Shown here: positions 1 to 6,633 of the stretch, in pieces | Layout of the letters: every line of letters begins with the position of its first letter | How positions within the stretch are numbered: position 1 is the stretch's first letter | Assembly: GCA_031383555.1 (NCBI GenBank) | Contig: JANMZR010000139.1 | Span: 1 to 18,868 of the forward strand | Source: JANMZR01 sp031383555 | Lineage (GTDB): Bacteria > Bacteroidota > Bacteroidia > Cytophagales > Spirosomataceae | Direction: 5' to 3' | Length of the DNA stretch: 18,868 nucleotides | The notes under the pieces: generated by a model | Databases searched by the model: none | Seen by the model: the letters and a program-made list of their open reading frames with translations, nothing else | What the model was told of the DNA's origin: nothing | Program-made: the position numbers and the translations under genes

Positions 1-462
1 AGTGCATTGGATTATTTATTAAAACCTATTGATCCAAAAGAGCTTATTTCAGCTATCAATAAAGTGAAATTGCAAAAAAATCTGCCCATACCTGAGCAAT
101 TTCATATGTTGATGACTCATTTAATAAATAAAGAAGGCGGCTTTACCAAAATTGCCATCCCTACCTTGGAAGGTTTTGAATTAATTGCTGTAGAAGAGGT
201 TGTACGCTGTGAAGCTGATGATAATTATGTACATATTTTCCTAAAAAATAAAACTAAAATTACTGCCTGCCGTACATTAAAAGAAATCGAAGAGCAATTA
301 CAGAATTTTTCTTCGTTTATTCGAGTACATCATTCTTATATTGTCAATTTAAATGAAGTAAATAAATATGTCCGTGGCGAAGGAGGCTATCTTGTAATGA
401 GTGATGGTGTTACTGTAAACGTTTCCCGCAGCCGAAAGGAAGGGTTAATGAAGCATTTTTGA
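1..462 (+). CDS. LytTR-family response regulator, C-terminal part (5' truncated by window edge)
   Basis: The frame is open from base 1 (S-A-L-D-Y-L-L-K-P-I-D), so the true start lies outside the window. The first residues are the end of a CheY-like receiver domain, including the conserved Lys-Pro that follows its last strand. After a linker comes a LytTR DNA-binding domain of about 100 residues, recognised by V-x-R-C-E-A-D-D-N-Y-V-H-I, then T-L-K-E-I-E-E-Q-L, then F-I-R-V-H-H-S-Y-I-V-N-L near the C-terminus. Such proteins are response regulators of two-component systems paired with LytS/YpdA-type histidine kinases and act as transcription factors in the cytoplasm. The phosphoacceptor Asp and any kinase gene lie to the left, out of view. 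The gene converges on the minus-strand gene ending at 546. The family call is very secure; targets are unknown. Confidence 0.95.
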   Translation, partial: SALDYLLKPIDPKELISAINKVKLQKNLPIPEQFHMLMTHLINKEGGFTKIAIPTLEGFELIAVEEVVRCEADDNYVHIFLKNKTKITACRTLKEIEEQLQNFSSFIRVHHSYIVNLNEVNKYVRGEGGYLVMSDGVTVNVSRSRKEGLMKHF

Positions 463-545
463 ACTTAGTATATATTCATCAATTTTTGCCTTTAAACTAC
501 AAAAGAAAGAGGTATTTATTTTCAATTTTTATTTAAGGCTATATT

Positions 546-833
546 TTAAAAAACTTTGTTCTTTATACCTAAAAATTCTAAAGCCGCATTGCGTGCTTGG
601 TCTAATAAACACAAGCCCAAAGAGCCCGACTGCAAAATAAGAGTAGTATTCAATTTTAATTTAGCGAATGCGTTCTTTAAAATTTCATCTGCAAATAATT
701 GATTATCAGTGTATTTGATAATACAATTGTACATCATTGTACTGTATTTAACGTCAATAAAACCCCAAACAATACTGTTATTTTGTTTTAATAATTGTAT
801 AATTTCGGAGTCACAAAGTAGGTTATTTATCAT
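546..833 (-). CDS. orphan sigma-70 region-2-like small protein (95 aa)
   Basis: Not annotatable with a function, but its sequence resembles region 2 of Bacteroidota ECF sigma factors. It shows an N-terminal I-I-Q-L-L-K-Q helix, then W-G-F-I-D-V-K-Y-S-T-M-M-Y in the place of the usual 'LYDKYSxxLYG', then the A-D-E-I-L-K-N-A-F-A-K-L helix in the place of 'AEDVLQETFxKIW', and finally D-Q-A-R-N-A-A-L-E-F-L in the place of 'NIARNxAIDxLRS'. The protein then stops: there is no linker and no region 4, and the basic end of region 2 is degenerate. Full ECF factors are roughly 170-200 aa. It is the last gene of the YtxH operon and its ATG lies 11 bp inside the preceding gene, so translation is probably coupled. 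It may be a decayed sigma factor or a small protein that binds RNA polymerase or an anti-sigma factor. The resemblance is my own pattern match and has not been searched. Confidence 0.6.
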   Translation of the reverse strand: MINNLLCDSEIIQLLKQNNSIVWGFIDVKYSTMMYNCIIKYTDNQLFADEILKNAFAKLKLNTTLILQSGSLGLCLLDQARNAALEFLGIKNKVF

Positions 834-1209
834 TTTTTATGCTGAAAATACGATTTATTAAATAGTTACCAATGGCTTTTATGGCCTGCGGATGTTTGGT
901 AACGGCACTTGCCACTGAAAACTGAAGCATGAACCCCAATAGTTGCTTTATTGGGTTGATTGATTTGCCAACAATTATTTTTTTAGAAATATACCCCGTG
1001 GCAAGCCCAATACTTGTACTCATCATTAAATCGGTAATTTCAGTAGTTGTTGAAACTTCTCGCAAAGTTTTCTTTATAATATTTGTTGGCTTTATAGAAT
1101 TTAATATACATTCAAAATCGCTTTTTAGTACCAAATATTCAGCTTTTCTTTGATTTTCCAGCAATTCTATTCTACTTCTTAGATCAAAAATTTCAATTGA
1201 TTTTTCCAT
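823..1209 (-). CDS. hypothetical protein of the YtxH operon (128 aa)
   Basis: I do not recognise a named family. The first ~35 residues are charged and heptad-like (R-S-R-I-E-L-L-E-N-Q-R-K), suggesting a short coiled coil. Then comes K-P-x-N-I-I-K-K-T-L-R-E, followed by a glycine-containing weakly hydrophobic stretch at about residues 63-80 (S-I-G-L-A-T-G-Y-I-S-K-K) and a second amphipathic or hydrophobic stretch at about 88-103. It may associate peripherally with membrane. It lies 14 bp downstream of the holin-like gene and overlaps the sigma-like gene by 11 bp, so all four genes are most likely cotranscribed. Its place beside YtxH-like and two-TM proteins suggests an envelope or stress role, which is inference from context only. 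Confidence 0.75.
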   Translation of the reverse strand: MEKSIEIFDLRSRIELLENQRKAEYLVLKSDFECILNSIKPTNIIKKTLREVSTTTEITDLMMSTSIGLATGYISKKIIVGKSINPIKQLLGFMLQFSVASAVTKHPQAIKAIGNYLINRIFSIKNDK

Positions 1210-1223
1210 AATATTTTGTATAA

Positions 1224-1562
1224 TTAATCAAAAATATGTAAAAATAATTTTGTGATATGCTTGCTAATTATTTGATATTGAAGCTTGTATAATATAAATG
1301 CTATTAAAATTAAGCTACCACTTACTATGAAAAAACCCAAACATGCACTACCCAGCAAATCGCCAACCCAAAGTGATATTCCTATTGAAAATAGAAATGT
1401 TATTAAGGTAAAAAGCAACAACAATAAAAGCCCAATAATTATTTTTGAAAATATAAAACTGGATTTTTCTGCAGCTTTCAATTTCAATATTTCCCATGTA
1501 ATATTGGCATAATTTTCAGCTTTTTCGGTTATTGATTTAAATGGCGATTCATGGATTTCCAT
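1224..1562 (-). CDS. phage holin family (holin-X-like) two-TM membrane protein
   Basis: A 112-aa protein with a charged N-terminal helix (about residues 1-38), a long hydrophobic segment at about 40-64 containing an L-L-L-L-L-L run, a short polar hairpin at about 64-69, and a second hydrophobic segment at about 70-93, then a basic C-terminal tail. This layout fits the 'phage holin family' (Actinobacteriophage holin X type) that is common as chromosomal genes next to YtxH in Bacteroidota. There is no phage context here, so the holin name reflects family membership rather than a lysis role. The ATG lies 2 bp after the YtxH-like stop codon, indicating an operon. The membrane topology is clear; the function is unknown. 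Confidence 0.8.
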   Translation of the reverse strand: MEIHESPFKSITEKAENYANITWEILKLKAAEKSSFIFSKIIIGLLLLLLFTLITFLFSIGISLWVGDLLGSACLGFFIVSGSLILIAFILYKLQYQIISKHITKLFLHIFD

Positions 1563-1564
1563 AA

Positions 1565-1843
1565 TTAGGCTAATTCAGCACTTATATCCTTTTTCATTTC
1601 ACTCAATTTGGCCTTACTTTCAGTTAACATTGTTTCAGCTCCAGAATATGCTTTTTCATATTTTTTGGCATATGAGTCTACAAACTCATTTAATTTACTT
1701 TTTAAAGATCCCGCAAAATCATCTTTTTTATCGACGATACTCTTACGGGTTGTGCTGCCTTTTTCGGGTGCAAACAACATGCCTACCAATGCGCCAATAC
1801 CGGCTCCGGCCAATATTCCTAATATTACTTTTCCTGATTTCAT
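1565..1843 (-). CDS. YtxH domain-containing protein
   Basis: A 92-aa protein beginning M-K-S-G-K-V, then a glycine-rich transmembrane segment (about residues 5-26: L-A-G-A-G-I-G-A-L-V-G-M-L-F-A-P) ending in the signature F-A-P-E-K-G-S, and followed by a long charged helix with alternating Lys and Glu to the C-terminus. This is the classic YtxH architecture, a family that includes Bacillus general stress proteins. The protein should be anchored in the inner membrane or membrane-associated through its N-terminus. The leader before the ATG is an A-rich run (AAAACAAAAACAAAAC), typical of Bacteroidota translation starts. It is the first gene of a four-gene minus-strand operon. Confidence 0.92.
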   Translation of the reverse strand: MKSGKVILGILAGAGIGALVGMLFAPEKGSTTRKSIVDKKDDFAGSLKSKLNEFVDSYAKKYEKAYSGAETMLTESKAKLSEMKKDISAELA

Positions 1844-1864
1844 GTTTTGTTTTTGTTTTTAATT

Positions 1865-1895
1865 TTAAAATATTTAGTAAATAATTATATACAAA
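1865..1895 (-). promoter_or_regulatory. possible Bacteroidota-type promoter of the YtxH operon
   Basis: On the minus strand, TTTG (complement of 1892-1895) is followed after exactly 19 nt by TATTTTAA (complement of 1865-1872). The Bacteroidota primary sigma consensus is TTTG, then 19-21 nt, then TAnnTTTG. The -33 box and the spacing match, but the -7 box lacks the final TG. The site lies just upstream of the YtxH-like start. The region is AT-rich, so chance matches are likely. Confidence 0.3.
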
Positions 1896-1991
1896 AGTCT
1901 GATTTTGGATGTTCTAAAATGTTATATAACTTTTGTTAAAACTTACATAATTCACATATACTATTTGAATTCTTCCTTTACCAAAATTTTT

Positions 1992-2017
1992 AATGTTGAA
2001 ATGACCATTTCAATATT
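1992..2017 (-). terminator. possible terminator hairpin downstream of the glycosyltransferase gene
   Basis: An inverted repeat has arms TTGAAATG (1996-2003) and CATTTCAA (2006-2013), extended outward by AAT/ATT with one G-T position. On the plus strand it runs into a T stretch (2016-2021). On the minus strand, where the gene ending at 2124 would need it, the following T-run is weaker. It may therefore be a 3'-end stem rather than a classical intrinsic terminator. Confidence 0.35.
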
Positions 2018-2096
2018 TTTTGAAAAAAGGTATAGAAATGAAGCATATATTATTACAATTAGGTAAATGCGATGCTCATTTATAATTTTCAAAAAA
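2016..2096. repeat. nested inverted repeat in the 280-bp gene-free stretch 1844-2123
   Basis: Outer arms TTTTTTGAAAA (2016-2026) and TTTTCAAAAAA (2086-2096) are perfect reverse complements. Inside them, AAATGAAGCAT (2036-2046) and ATGCTCATTT (2072-2081) pair over 10 bp with one bulged A. The structure starts 28 bp past the stop of the glycosyltransferase gene, so it would lie in that transcript's 3' region. The gene-free stretch otherwise holds only the hairpin at 1992-2017 and the possible promoter near 1880; no ORF or RNA gene was recognised in it. The AT-rich composition weakens the outer arms as evidence. Confidence 0.4.
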
Positions 2097-2123
2097 AGAA
2101 GTTCTAATTTTTTAAACATATTT

Positions 2124-4490
2124 TCAAATAGCTAGCTCATAAACTTCTTTTTTGATATCAAGTGAAATTTTACTTGAAAGCTTCAATCTTTCAATTGCTA
2201 ACCTCGCCATTAAATAACTCACTGTTGACTCCGCACCTTGGTTAAGATTCAAGTAAACATCCTCTAAGCCATCGTAGCAGCCACCAGTACACGGATTGTA
2301 AATTATTTGGTTGAGATGATTATTTCCCAAAAACCAATTGAATGCTAAATCTATTTTTTGCATATATTTTTCATCATTAAAAGCTTTGTAAAATTTATTT
2401 AAAGCTAAAATGGTATAAGCCACATCAATGGCTTGTTCGCCTCCAATTTCTTTGGAATTATTATCATAGTCTTTCTTCAACCAAGTTTTATTGGAAATAA
2501 CTGAAATACGGGTTTCTGTAAATATTTTATCAAGTAAAAAATCGAAAGTAGATTTGGCCACTTGTTTATAAATAGCATCATCTGTTGCCAAATAGGCACA
2601 TAACATGGCTTCTGGCAATATACTATTGGCATAAGTCAGATAACTTTCATACCAATTCCAAACATTGTTGGCTTCATGCCTATACATTTGTAAAAGCCTA
2701 TTGGCCAAATGCCTTATTGAATATAAATTTTGCGTTGTTGGGTTAGTTAAATTACTATAATACAGGCCTTTAATTATAAAAGCCATTGCCCTTGATGAAT
2801 GTATTTCGTGAGCGTTCAACATTGCCTTTTGCATAATGTCCATAGCCTCATTCACTAAATAATCTGGTATAATATCAGAAAGCGAAATCAAATAGCCCAA
2901 AGCCCAAATTGCCCTTCCGTTGGAATCGGCTAGATTGGTTTCATTATTTTGTTCTGTGAAATTGCCTTGCTCGTCAATATAATTTAAGAAATTCCCCTTT
3001 GGTAATTGACATGATTTTATGAAATTGAGATAACAAGAAATAGAGGCTAAATTTTCAAAATCACCGGTTAATTCAAAATGTTGGCACATGGCTACCATAG
3101 CTCGGGCGTTGTCGTCTAAAGTATAGCCCGAATTTATGTCTGGTTGGTTGATAATTGAGAACTGAATCATACCCTTCCTGGTTGTGAGTTTTTTCACATG
3201 ATTCAAATTTATTTCTGGCACACGAAATTGAAGTGAAATTTCATTTGAAATTTTTTGAAAAACTAAGGCATGCGCAATGGCGGCATTCTCCCAAGCGGTA
3301 GGTGCCATCATATGGAGGGCATTCAAACTCATTGAATTTCGTAAAGCTTCATCACTCAAAAGTAAATTTACGGTTTTTGAAAGTTGGTTAGAGTTTTCAA
3401 AATCAATCATAATACCCGCATTATTTTGTAAAATCTCAATTGCGTGGGGAATCGGTGTTGAAATAATTGGGCAACCGCAACTTAATGCATACGAGAATGT
3501 ACCACTCACTGCTTGATTGGGGTCTTTTGATGTAAACAGATAAATATCAGTCAATTGCAAATATTCCAAAAGGTCAGCTAATGGCAAAAACTGATTTACA
3601 AAACGCACATTTTTTTCTAATTTTAAATTTTTAATTTTTGCCTCAAGCGACTCACGATATTGCTCTCCTTCATGCTTTACAACCGAGGGATGGGTTTTGC
3701 CAAGAATCAGAAATATTACCTCTGGGTTTTGATTTATAATAGCAGGTAGGGCATTCAAAGTGGTTTCTATACTTTTCCCGGAGCTCAAGAGGCCAAAAGT
3801 CGATAGCACTTTTTTACCTGTTAAATTATATTTTGATTTCAATAATTCTTTGCCTGACTGCGAAACTAGATGCGTGCCATGCGATATAACAGTAATTTTT
3901 TCTTTTGAAATTAGATAATCGTTTTGAAGAATTTTTGAAGAGGTATTAGTCATTACAATTACTGCTTCAGTTGAACTTACAATTTGCTGCACTTTTGCTT
4001 TAAAAACTGCATCAGGGCGAGGTAAAACGGTATGAAAAACTAAAATTTTAGGCTTAGTAACCGTTTCTAAAAAGTTTTGAAAAGCAAATTCATTTTTTGA
4101 AAACAGGCCAAATTCATGCTGTATCAATAATAATTCGATTGCGGAATCTTCATTAATGGTTTTTGCCATATAACTGAATTCTGAAGCCTGATCAGTATTT
4201 AAAATGTATTTTACATTTTCGGTATAAATATGCTTTTCGGTGTTGGTTTCTAAAGCACAAACTCGTAATTTGAAAGAGCACGTAAACTTGTTTTTTAATG
4301 ATGAAATTAGGTCTTGCGAATAGGTAGCAATGCCGCATTCCCTTGTGGGATAGGACGTTATGAAAAGTATTTCGGGCAGTTTTTGTAGAAATTTTTCGCC
4401 AAAAATATTTTTTGAAATGTTTGAATTAAAAGCATTTTGGTAATTGCCAAATGTCTGATTGTTTTTATATATTACTTTGTTTTGTGTCAT
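2124..4490 (-). CDS. GT4-like glycosyltransferase with C-terminal helical (toroid-like) domain
   Basis: A 788-aa two-part protein. Residues ~40-405 form a GT-B glycosyltransferase of the GT4 type: I-T-S-Y-P-T-R-E-C-G-I-A-T-Y-S near 45-58, the H-E-F-G-L-F strand, V-I-S-H-G-T-H, a G-L-L-S-S-G-K-S-I-E donor-domain loop, and S-G-T-F-S-Y-A-L-S-C-G-C-P-I-I-S-T-P near 328-345. The usual Glu that opens the E-x7-E motif is not in its canonical place (N-Q-A-V-S-G-T). Residues ~440-780 form a second, mostly helical domain with D-D-N-A-R-A-M, D-S-N-G-R-A-I-W-A-L-G and a W-N-W-Y-E motif, suggesting an (alpha/alpha)6 toroid as in six-hairpin glycosidases. It lies 135 bp downstream of the GH130 gene. This is a recurring pairing in Bacteroidota as far as I know, hinting at synthesis and turnover of a mannose-type glycan. 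The substrate is unknown. Confidence 0.85.
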   Translation of the reverse strand: MTQNKVIYKNNQTFGNYQNAFNSNISKNIFGEKFLQKLPEILFITSYPTRECGIATYSQDLISSLKNKFTCSFKLRVCALETNTEKHIYTENVKYILNTDQASEFSYMAKTINEDSAIELLLIQHEFGLFSKNEFAFQNFLETVTKPKILVFHTVLPRPDAVFKAKVQQIVSSTEAVIVMTNTSSKILQNDYLISKEKITVISHGTHLVSQSGKELLKSKYNLTGKKVLSTFGLLSSGKSIETTLNALPAIINQNPEVIFLILGKTHPSVVKHEGEQYRESLEAKIKNLKLEKNVRFVNQFLPLADLLEYLQLTDIYLFTSKDPNQAVSGTFSYALSCGCPIISTPIPHAIEILQNNAGIMIDFENSNQLSKTVNLLLSDEALRNSMSLNALHMMAPTAWENAAIAHALVFQKISNEISLQFRVPEINLNHVKKLTTRKGMIQFSIINQPDINSGYTLDDNARAMVAMCQHFELTGDFENLASISCYLNFIKSCQLPKGNFLNYIDEQGNFTEQNNETNLADSNGRAIWALGYLISLSDIIPDYLVNEAMDIMQKAMLNAHEIHSSRAMAFIIKGLYYSNLTNPTTQNLYSIRHLANRLLQMYRHEANNVWNWYESYLTYANSILPEAMLCAYLATDDAIYKQVAKSTFDFLLDKIFTETRISVISNKTWLKKDYDNNSKEIGGEQAIDVAYTILALNKFYKAFNDEKYMQKIDLAFNWFLGNNHLNQIIYNPCTGGCYDGLEDVYLNLNQGAESTVSYLMARLAIERLKLSSKISLDIKKEVYELAI

Positions 4491-4602
4491 TTTAAAAATG
4501 TTTATTGTAATTATAAATTAAAGTTTCGACCCCAAAAAATAATGCAAAGGAGGATTTACCATACCGTTATTTTAATCCTTTTGTTTTATATTATTTTGAA
4601 AA

Positions 4603-4628
4603 TAATTATTAATTTTTTTTAATAATTA
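4603..4628. repeat. AT-only inverted repeat at the end of the GH130 gene
   Basis: TAATTATTAA (4603-4612) and TTAATAATTA (4619-4628) are perfect reverse complements around a six-T loop, and the right arm overlaps the GH130 stop codon (4626-4628). It might slow transcription or translation between GH130 and the glycosyltransferase gene. It contains no G or C pairs and could be chance in AT-rich DNA. Confidence 0.25.
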
Positions 4629-5672
4629 GCACTCTACTTCTGGGGCTTGGGGGCCTAATAACTCATCCAGTAAAGCAGAAATACTTATCGATGCGTAGGC
4701 AATTCGCTCATCGGCGGCACCATAGTATATATATAAAGTATCGCCAAATACGGCGGCACCGCTTGGAAAGCATACGTTATTTACTTCGCCTTTCAGCTCC
4801 CATTTTTCTTTTGGACTGAATAATGGATTGGGCAGGCGTGCTATTTCTTTTTGTGGATTTTCCAGATCTAAAAGTGCTGCACAGGCCGAGTAAACATATC
4901 CATCGACGGAATCGTGCACTCCATGATAAATAACTAACCAACCTGCTTTAGTTTCAATAGGTGGGCAGCCACCCCCCAAATAACAGTTCTCACAATCAAA
5001 CTTGGGGGCAAGCACAATGTTATCTGTAAAATGTAAAAAGAAATTTTGCCAAAATTCCGTATTAAGGTCCTCCAGTTTTTCGAAGCAAACTAGCTGAATA
5101 TCAGGCTTAATACGATGTAAAACATAATATTTACCATTTATTTTTCTTGGAAATAGAATTACATTTTTATCCCAAAGCCATCTTTTTTTGCCTTCTTTTT
5201 CAAGTATATGAGTATGTCTGTTGAATCGTGCATATTTATCATTTAATTTCTCCTTTGACCCTGCTAACTTACTGAAATCATCATAGCTAATTTGAGGTAC
5301 AATAATTCCTTTTTTCTCCCATTTCAATAAATCAGTTGATGTTGCCAAAGCACCTTGCGCATTTACACCATCATAAGCTGTATAGGTGAGATAAAAAACC
5401 TCATCAATTTTCACAATCCGGGGGTCTTCAATACCGTGCGACTCGTAGTCAAAAGTTGGGAATAGAATCGGAATATCATGCCTTTCAATAATGTTTGAAT
5501 GGCTGTCCATTTTGCAAAACCCAATAGTTGAATAATTGCCCTTGCTTACTGCCCTATAAAATAGGTAAGCGAATGCACCCTCAACAATTACTGCTGGGTT
5601 TAAAACACCTTCATTTTCAAAACCGAGTTGAGTTTTTTCCAATAAAATACCCTCTTTTTTTACCTCTATCAT
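4626..5672 (-). CDS. GH130 family glycoside phosphorylase/hydrolase
   Basis: A 348-aa cytoplasmic protein without a signal peptide, of normal GH130 length and with the five-bladed propeller motif order. It has V-L-N-P-A (23-27), Y-L-F-Y-R (36-40), the catalytic-region I-E-D-P-R-I (81-86) with the Asp that serves as general acid in the family, L-F-P-R-K-I-N-G-K-Y-Y-V-L-H-R (173-187), G-G-G-C-P-P-I-E (233-240), V-I-Y-H-G-V (247-252), C-F-P-S-G-A (301-306) and Y-Y-G-A-A-D (316-321). GH130 enzymes phosphorolyse or hydrolyse beta-mannosides; which activity applies depends on phosphate-binding basic residues that I cannot assign by eye. The ATG overlaps the stop of the upstream 53-aa gene in an ATGA, which implies coupling. 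Database entries of this family are sometimes mislabelled 'pesticidal protein Cry7Aa'. Confidence 0.93.
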   Translation of the reverse strand: MIEVKKEGILLEKTQLGFENEGVLNPAVIVEGAFAYLFYRAVSKGNYSTIGFCKMDSHSNIIERHDIPILFPTFDYESHGIEDPRIVKIDEVFYLTYTAYDGVNAQGALATSTDLLKWEKKGIIVPQISYDDFSKLAGSKEKLNDKYARFNRHTHILEKEGKKRWLWDKNVILFPRKINGKYYVLHRIKPDIQLVCFEKLEDLNTEFWQNFFLHFTDNIVLAPKFDCENCYLGGGCPPIETKAGWLVIYHGVHDSVDGYVYSACAALLDLENPQKEIARLPNPLFSPKEKWELKGEVNNVCFPSGAAVFGDTLYIYYGAADERIAYASISISALLDELLGPQAPEVEC

Positions 5673-5830
5673 GGTTGTGAAGGGTTATTCATAGAAATAT
5701 GTGATCCAAAATAAGCTACAAGCATTAGAATGACACCAATAATTAGCACAGTAAAAACAATAGTTTTTACAGGATATTTTCTACGATTTTCCTCTTCGTC
5801 TTTTATACTTTCTTTGATGTAGTTTTCCAT
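5669..5830 (-). CDS. 53-aa single-TM small membrane protein upstream of GH130 (copy A)
   Basis: The frame is open further upstream to 5941, but I start at the ATG at 5828-5830. The second copy of this gene (6493-6633) starts at the equivalent Met, and the upstream extension lies over a different gene. The protein is a charged N-terminus (M-E-N-Y-I-K-E-S-I-K-D-E-E-E-N-R-R-K-Y, ~19 aa), one hydrophobic segment at about residues 22-40, and a short polar tail ending N-N-P-S-Q-P. The predicted topology is N-terminus in the cytoplasm with one inner-membrane helix. Its TGA overlaps the GH130 ATG. I do not recognise a family. It may anchor or regulate the GH130 enzyme, or simply couple its translation. 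Its length and repetition in two copies make it a real gene rather than a chance ORF. Confidence 0.75.
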   Translation of the reverse strand: MENYIKESIKDEEENRRKYPVKTIVFTVLIIGVILMLVAYFGSHISMNNPSQP

Positions 5831-5852
5831 TAGGTTATTTTTTTTTATGTTT

Positions 5853-6236
5853 TTACTTCTTCCAATATAAATCAGGTTGAAGTTTAAATTGGGATAAAAA
5901 ATCTTGATTTTTGGTGATTGGGGTTCGGTACCCGACTCCAAGCAGGAAATTTTTATTAATTCTTACTTTTACACCAGCAAAAAGATTAAAAATAGCAGTT
6001 GATTCATGGACTTTTTTACCTGAAATTTCCACTACTAAAAATACTTTTTTAGCAAGTGCATAAACCAAAGCGGCACTGCCATCCACCAGATCTTCTCGAG
6101 GGTCATAGTGGGACGCCTGATTTAAGGCAGAACGTGCTTTAACAAGCGCTGTAGAAAATCCAATGATTGTATTTACATGTCTTACGCCCTTCTCTGTTGG
6201 AATTTCAAACTCAATAATTGACGAAATTCCGCTCAT
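5853..6236 (-). pseudogene. C-terminal remnant of an outer-membrane beta-barrel protein
   Basis: A 127-aa open frame with no signal peptide. Its second half looks like the last strands of an outer-membrane transporter-like barrel: V-F-L-V-V-E-I-S-G, then F-A-G-V-K-V-R-I-N-K-N-F-L-L-G-V-G-Y-R-T-P-I-T, ending Q-P-D-L-Y-W-K-K. Alternating hydrophobic residues, 'NKNF-LGVGYR-P' and an aromatic near the C-terminus are typical of such barrels. An intact protein would need a leader and many more strands upstream, but only 14 further in-frame codons precede a stop (6276-6278), and just beyond that lies a fragment of a second GH130. I infer a deletion joined the inside of one gene to the inside of this one. 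It could still be expressed as a short protein from 6236, but function is doubtful. Confidence 0.55.
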
Positions 6237-6290
6237 ACCATCTTTACTTTTACAATTACATACTGAAACATGACTTCAAAAACAGGGTTA

Positions 6291-6476
6291 TTATGAAATG
6301 TGCCTTCGGCTACCAACAAAATGCCCACTGTTAGAATAATTACCTTTACTTACAGCTCTGTAAAATAGATAAGTAAAATCAACTTCTACAATTATGGCAG
6401 GGTTTAAAACTCCTTCATTTTCAAATCCTAATTTGGTTTTTTCTAATAAAATACCGTCTTTTTTTAATTTAAGCAT
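6291..6476 (-). pseudogene. truncated second GH130 gene (N-terminal fragment)
   Basis: Starting from the ATG at 6474-6476, the frame encodes a protein whose first 48 residues align without gaps to the intact GH130 at 5672; I count 39 identities by eye. Shared blocks include G-I-L-L-E-K-T, L-G-F-E-N-E-G-V-L-N-P-A and Y-L-F-Y-R-A-V-S-K-G-N-Y-S. Just after N-Y-S the similarity falls apart and the frame stops at 6291, so about 300 residues, including the catalytic E-D-P-R, are missing. Many third codon positions differ between the copies, so the duplication is old. It is preceded by a copy of the 53-aa membrane gene, as at the intact locus. Confidence 0.85.
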
Positions 6477-6492
6477 GTTTTTTAAGGATAAT

Positions 6493-6633
6493 CTATTGTA
6501 ATATAAGAACCACAAAGGCTATAATCATCAAAACTGCTCTTACTATTAATGCTGAAAATACAATTGTTTTTGTAAGATATTTTCTTCGATTTTCCTCTTC
6601 ATCTTTTATACTTTCTTTGATGTAGTTTTCCAT
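6493..6633 (-). pseudogene. second copy of the small membrane protein gene, frameshifted at its end (copy B)
   Basis: Translating from the ATG at 6631-6633 gives the same first 19 residues as copy A (M-E-N-Y-I-K-E-S through R-R-K-Y) and a similar membrane helix, then stops after 46 codons (6493-6495). Near 6510-6516 one base is missing relative to copy A. Restoring it would give an ending G-S-Y-I-T-I-D-Y-P, parallel to G-S-H-I-S-M-N-N-P of copy A. The ATG overlaps the TAA stop of the DUF6799 gene (TAATG), so it may still be translated by coupling and yield a slightly shorter peptide. The membrane segment contains an Arg not found in copy A, also consistent with relaxed constraint. Confidence 0.7.

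Noticed and set aside
488..539. GCCTTTAAA / TTTAAGGC arms between the two convergent genes, as a terminator
   Set aside because: The arms need a bulge, the loop is over 30 nt and there is no T-run; too weak to list.
1224..1562. Holin-like gene as sign of a prophage
   Set aside because: No phage structural, integrase or lysis genes nearby; this family is common on chromosomes beside YtxH.
4491..4625. Separate promoter for the glycosyltransferase gene
   Set aside because: Minus-strand CTCCTTTG near 4552-4559 partly fits a -7 box but has no -33 partner; not distinguishable from chance.
5831..5941. N-terminal extension of the 53-aa membrane gene to 5941
   Set aside because: Overlaps the barrel remnant, and the paralogous copy B starts at the Met equivalent to 5830.
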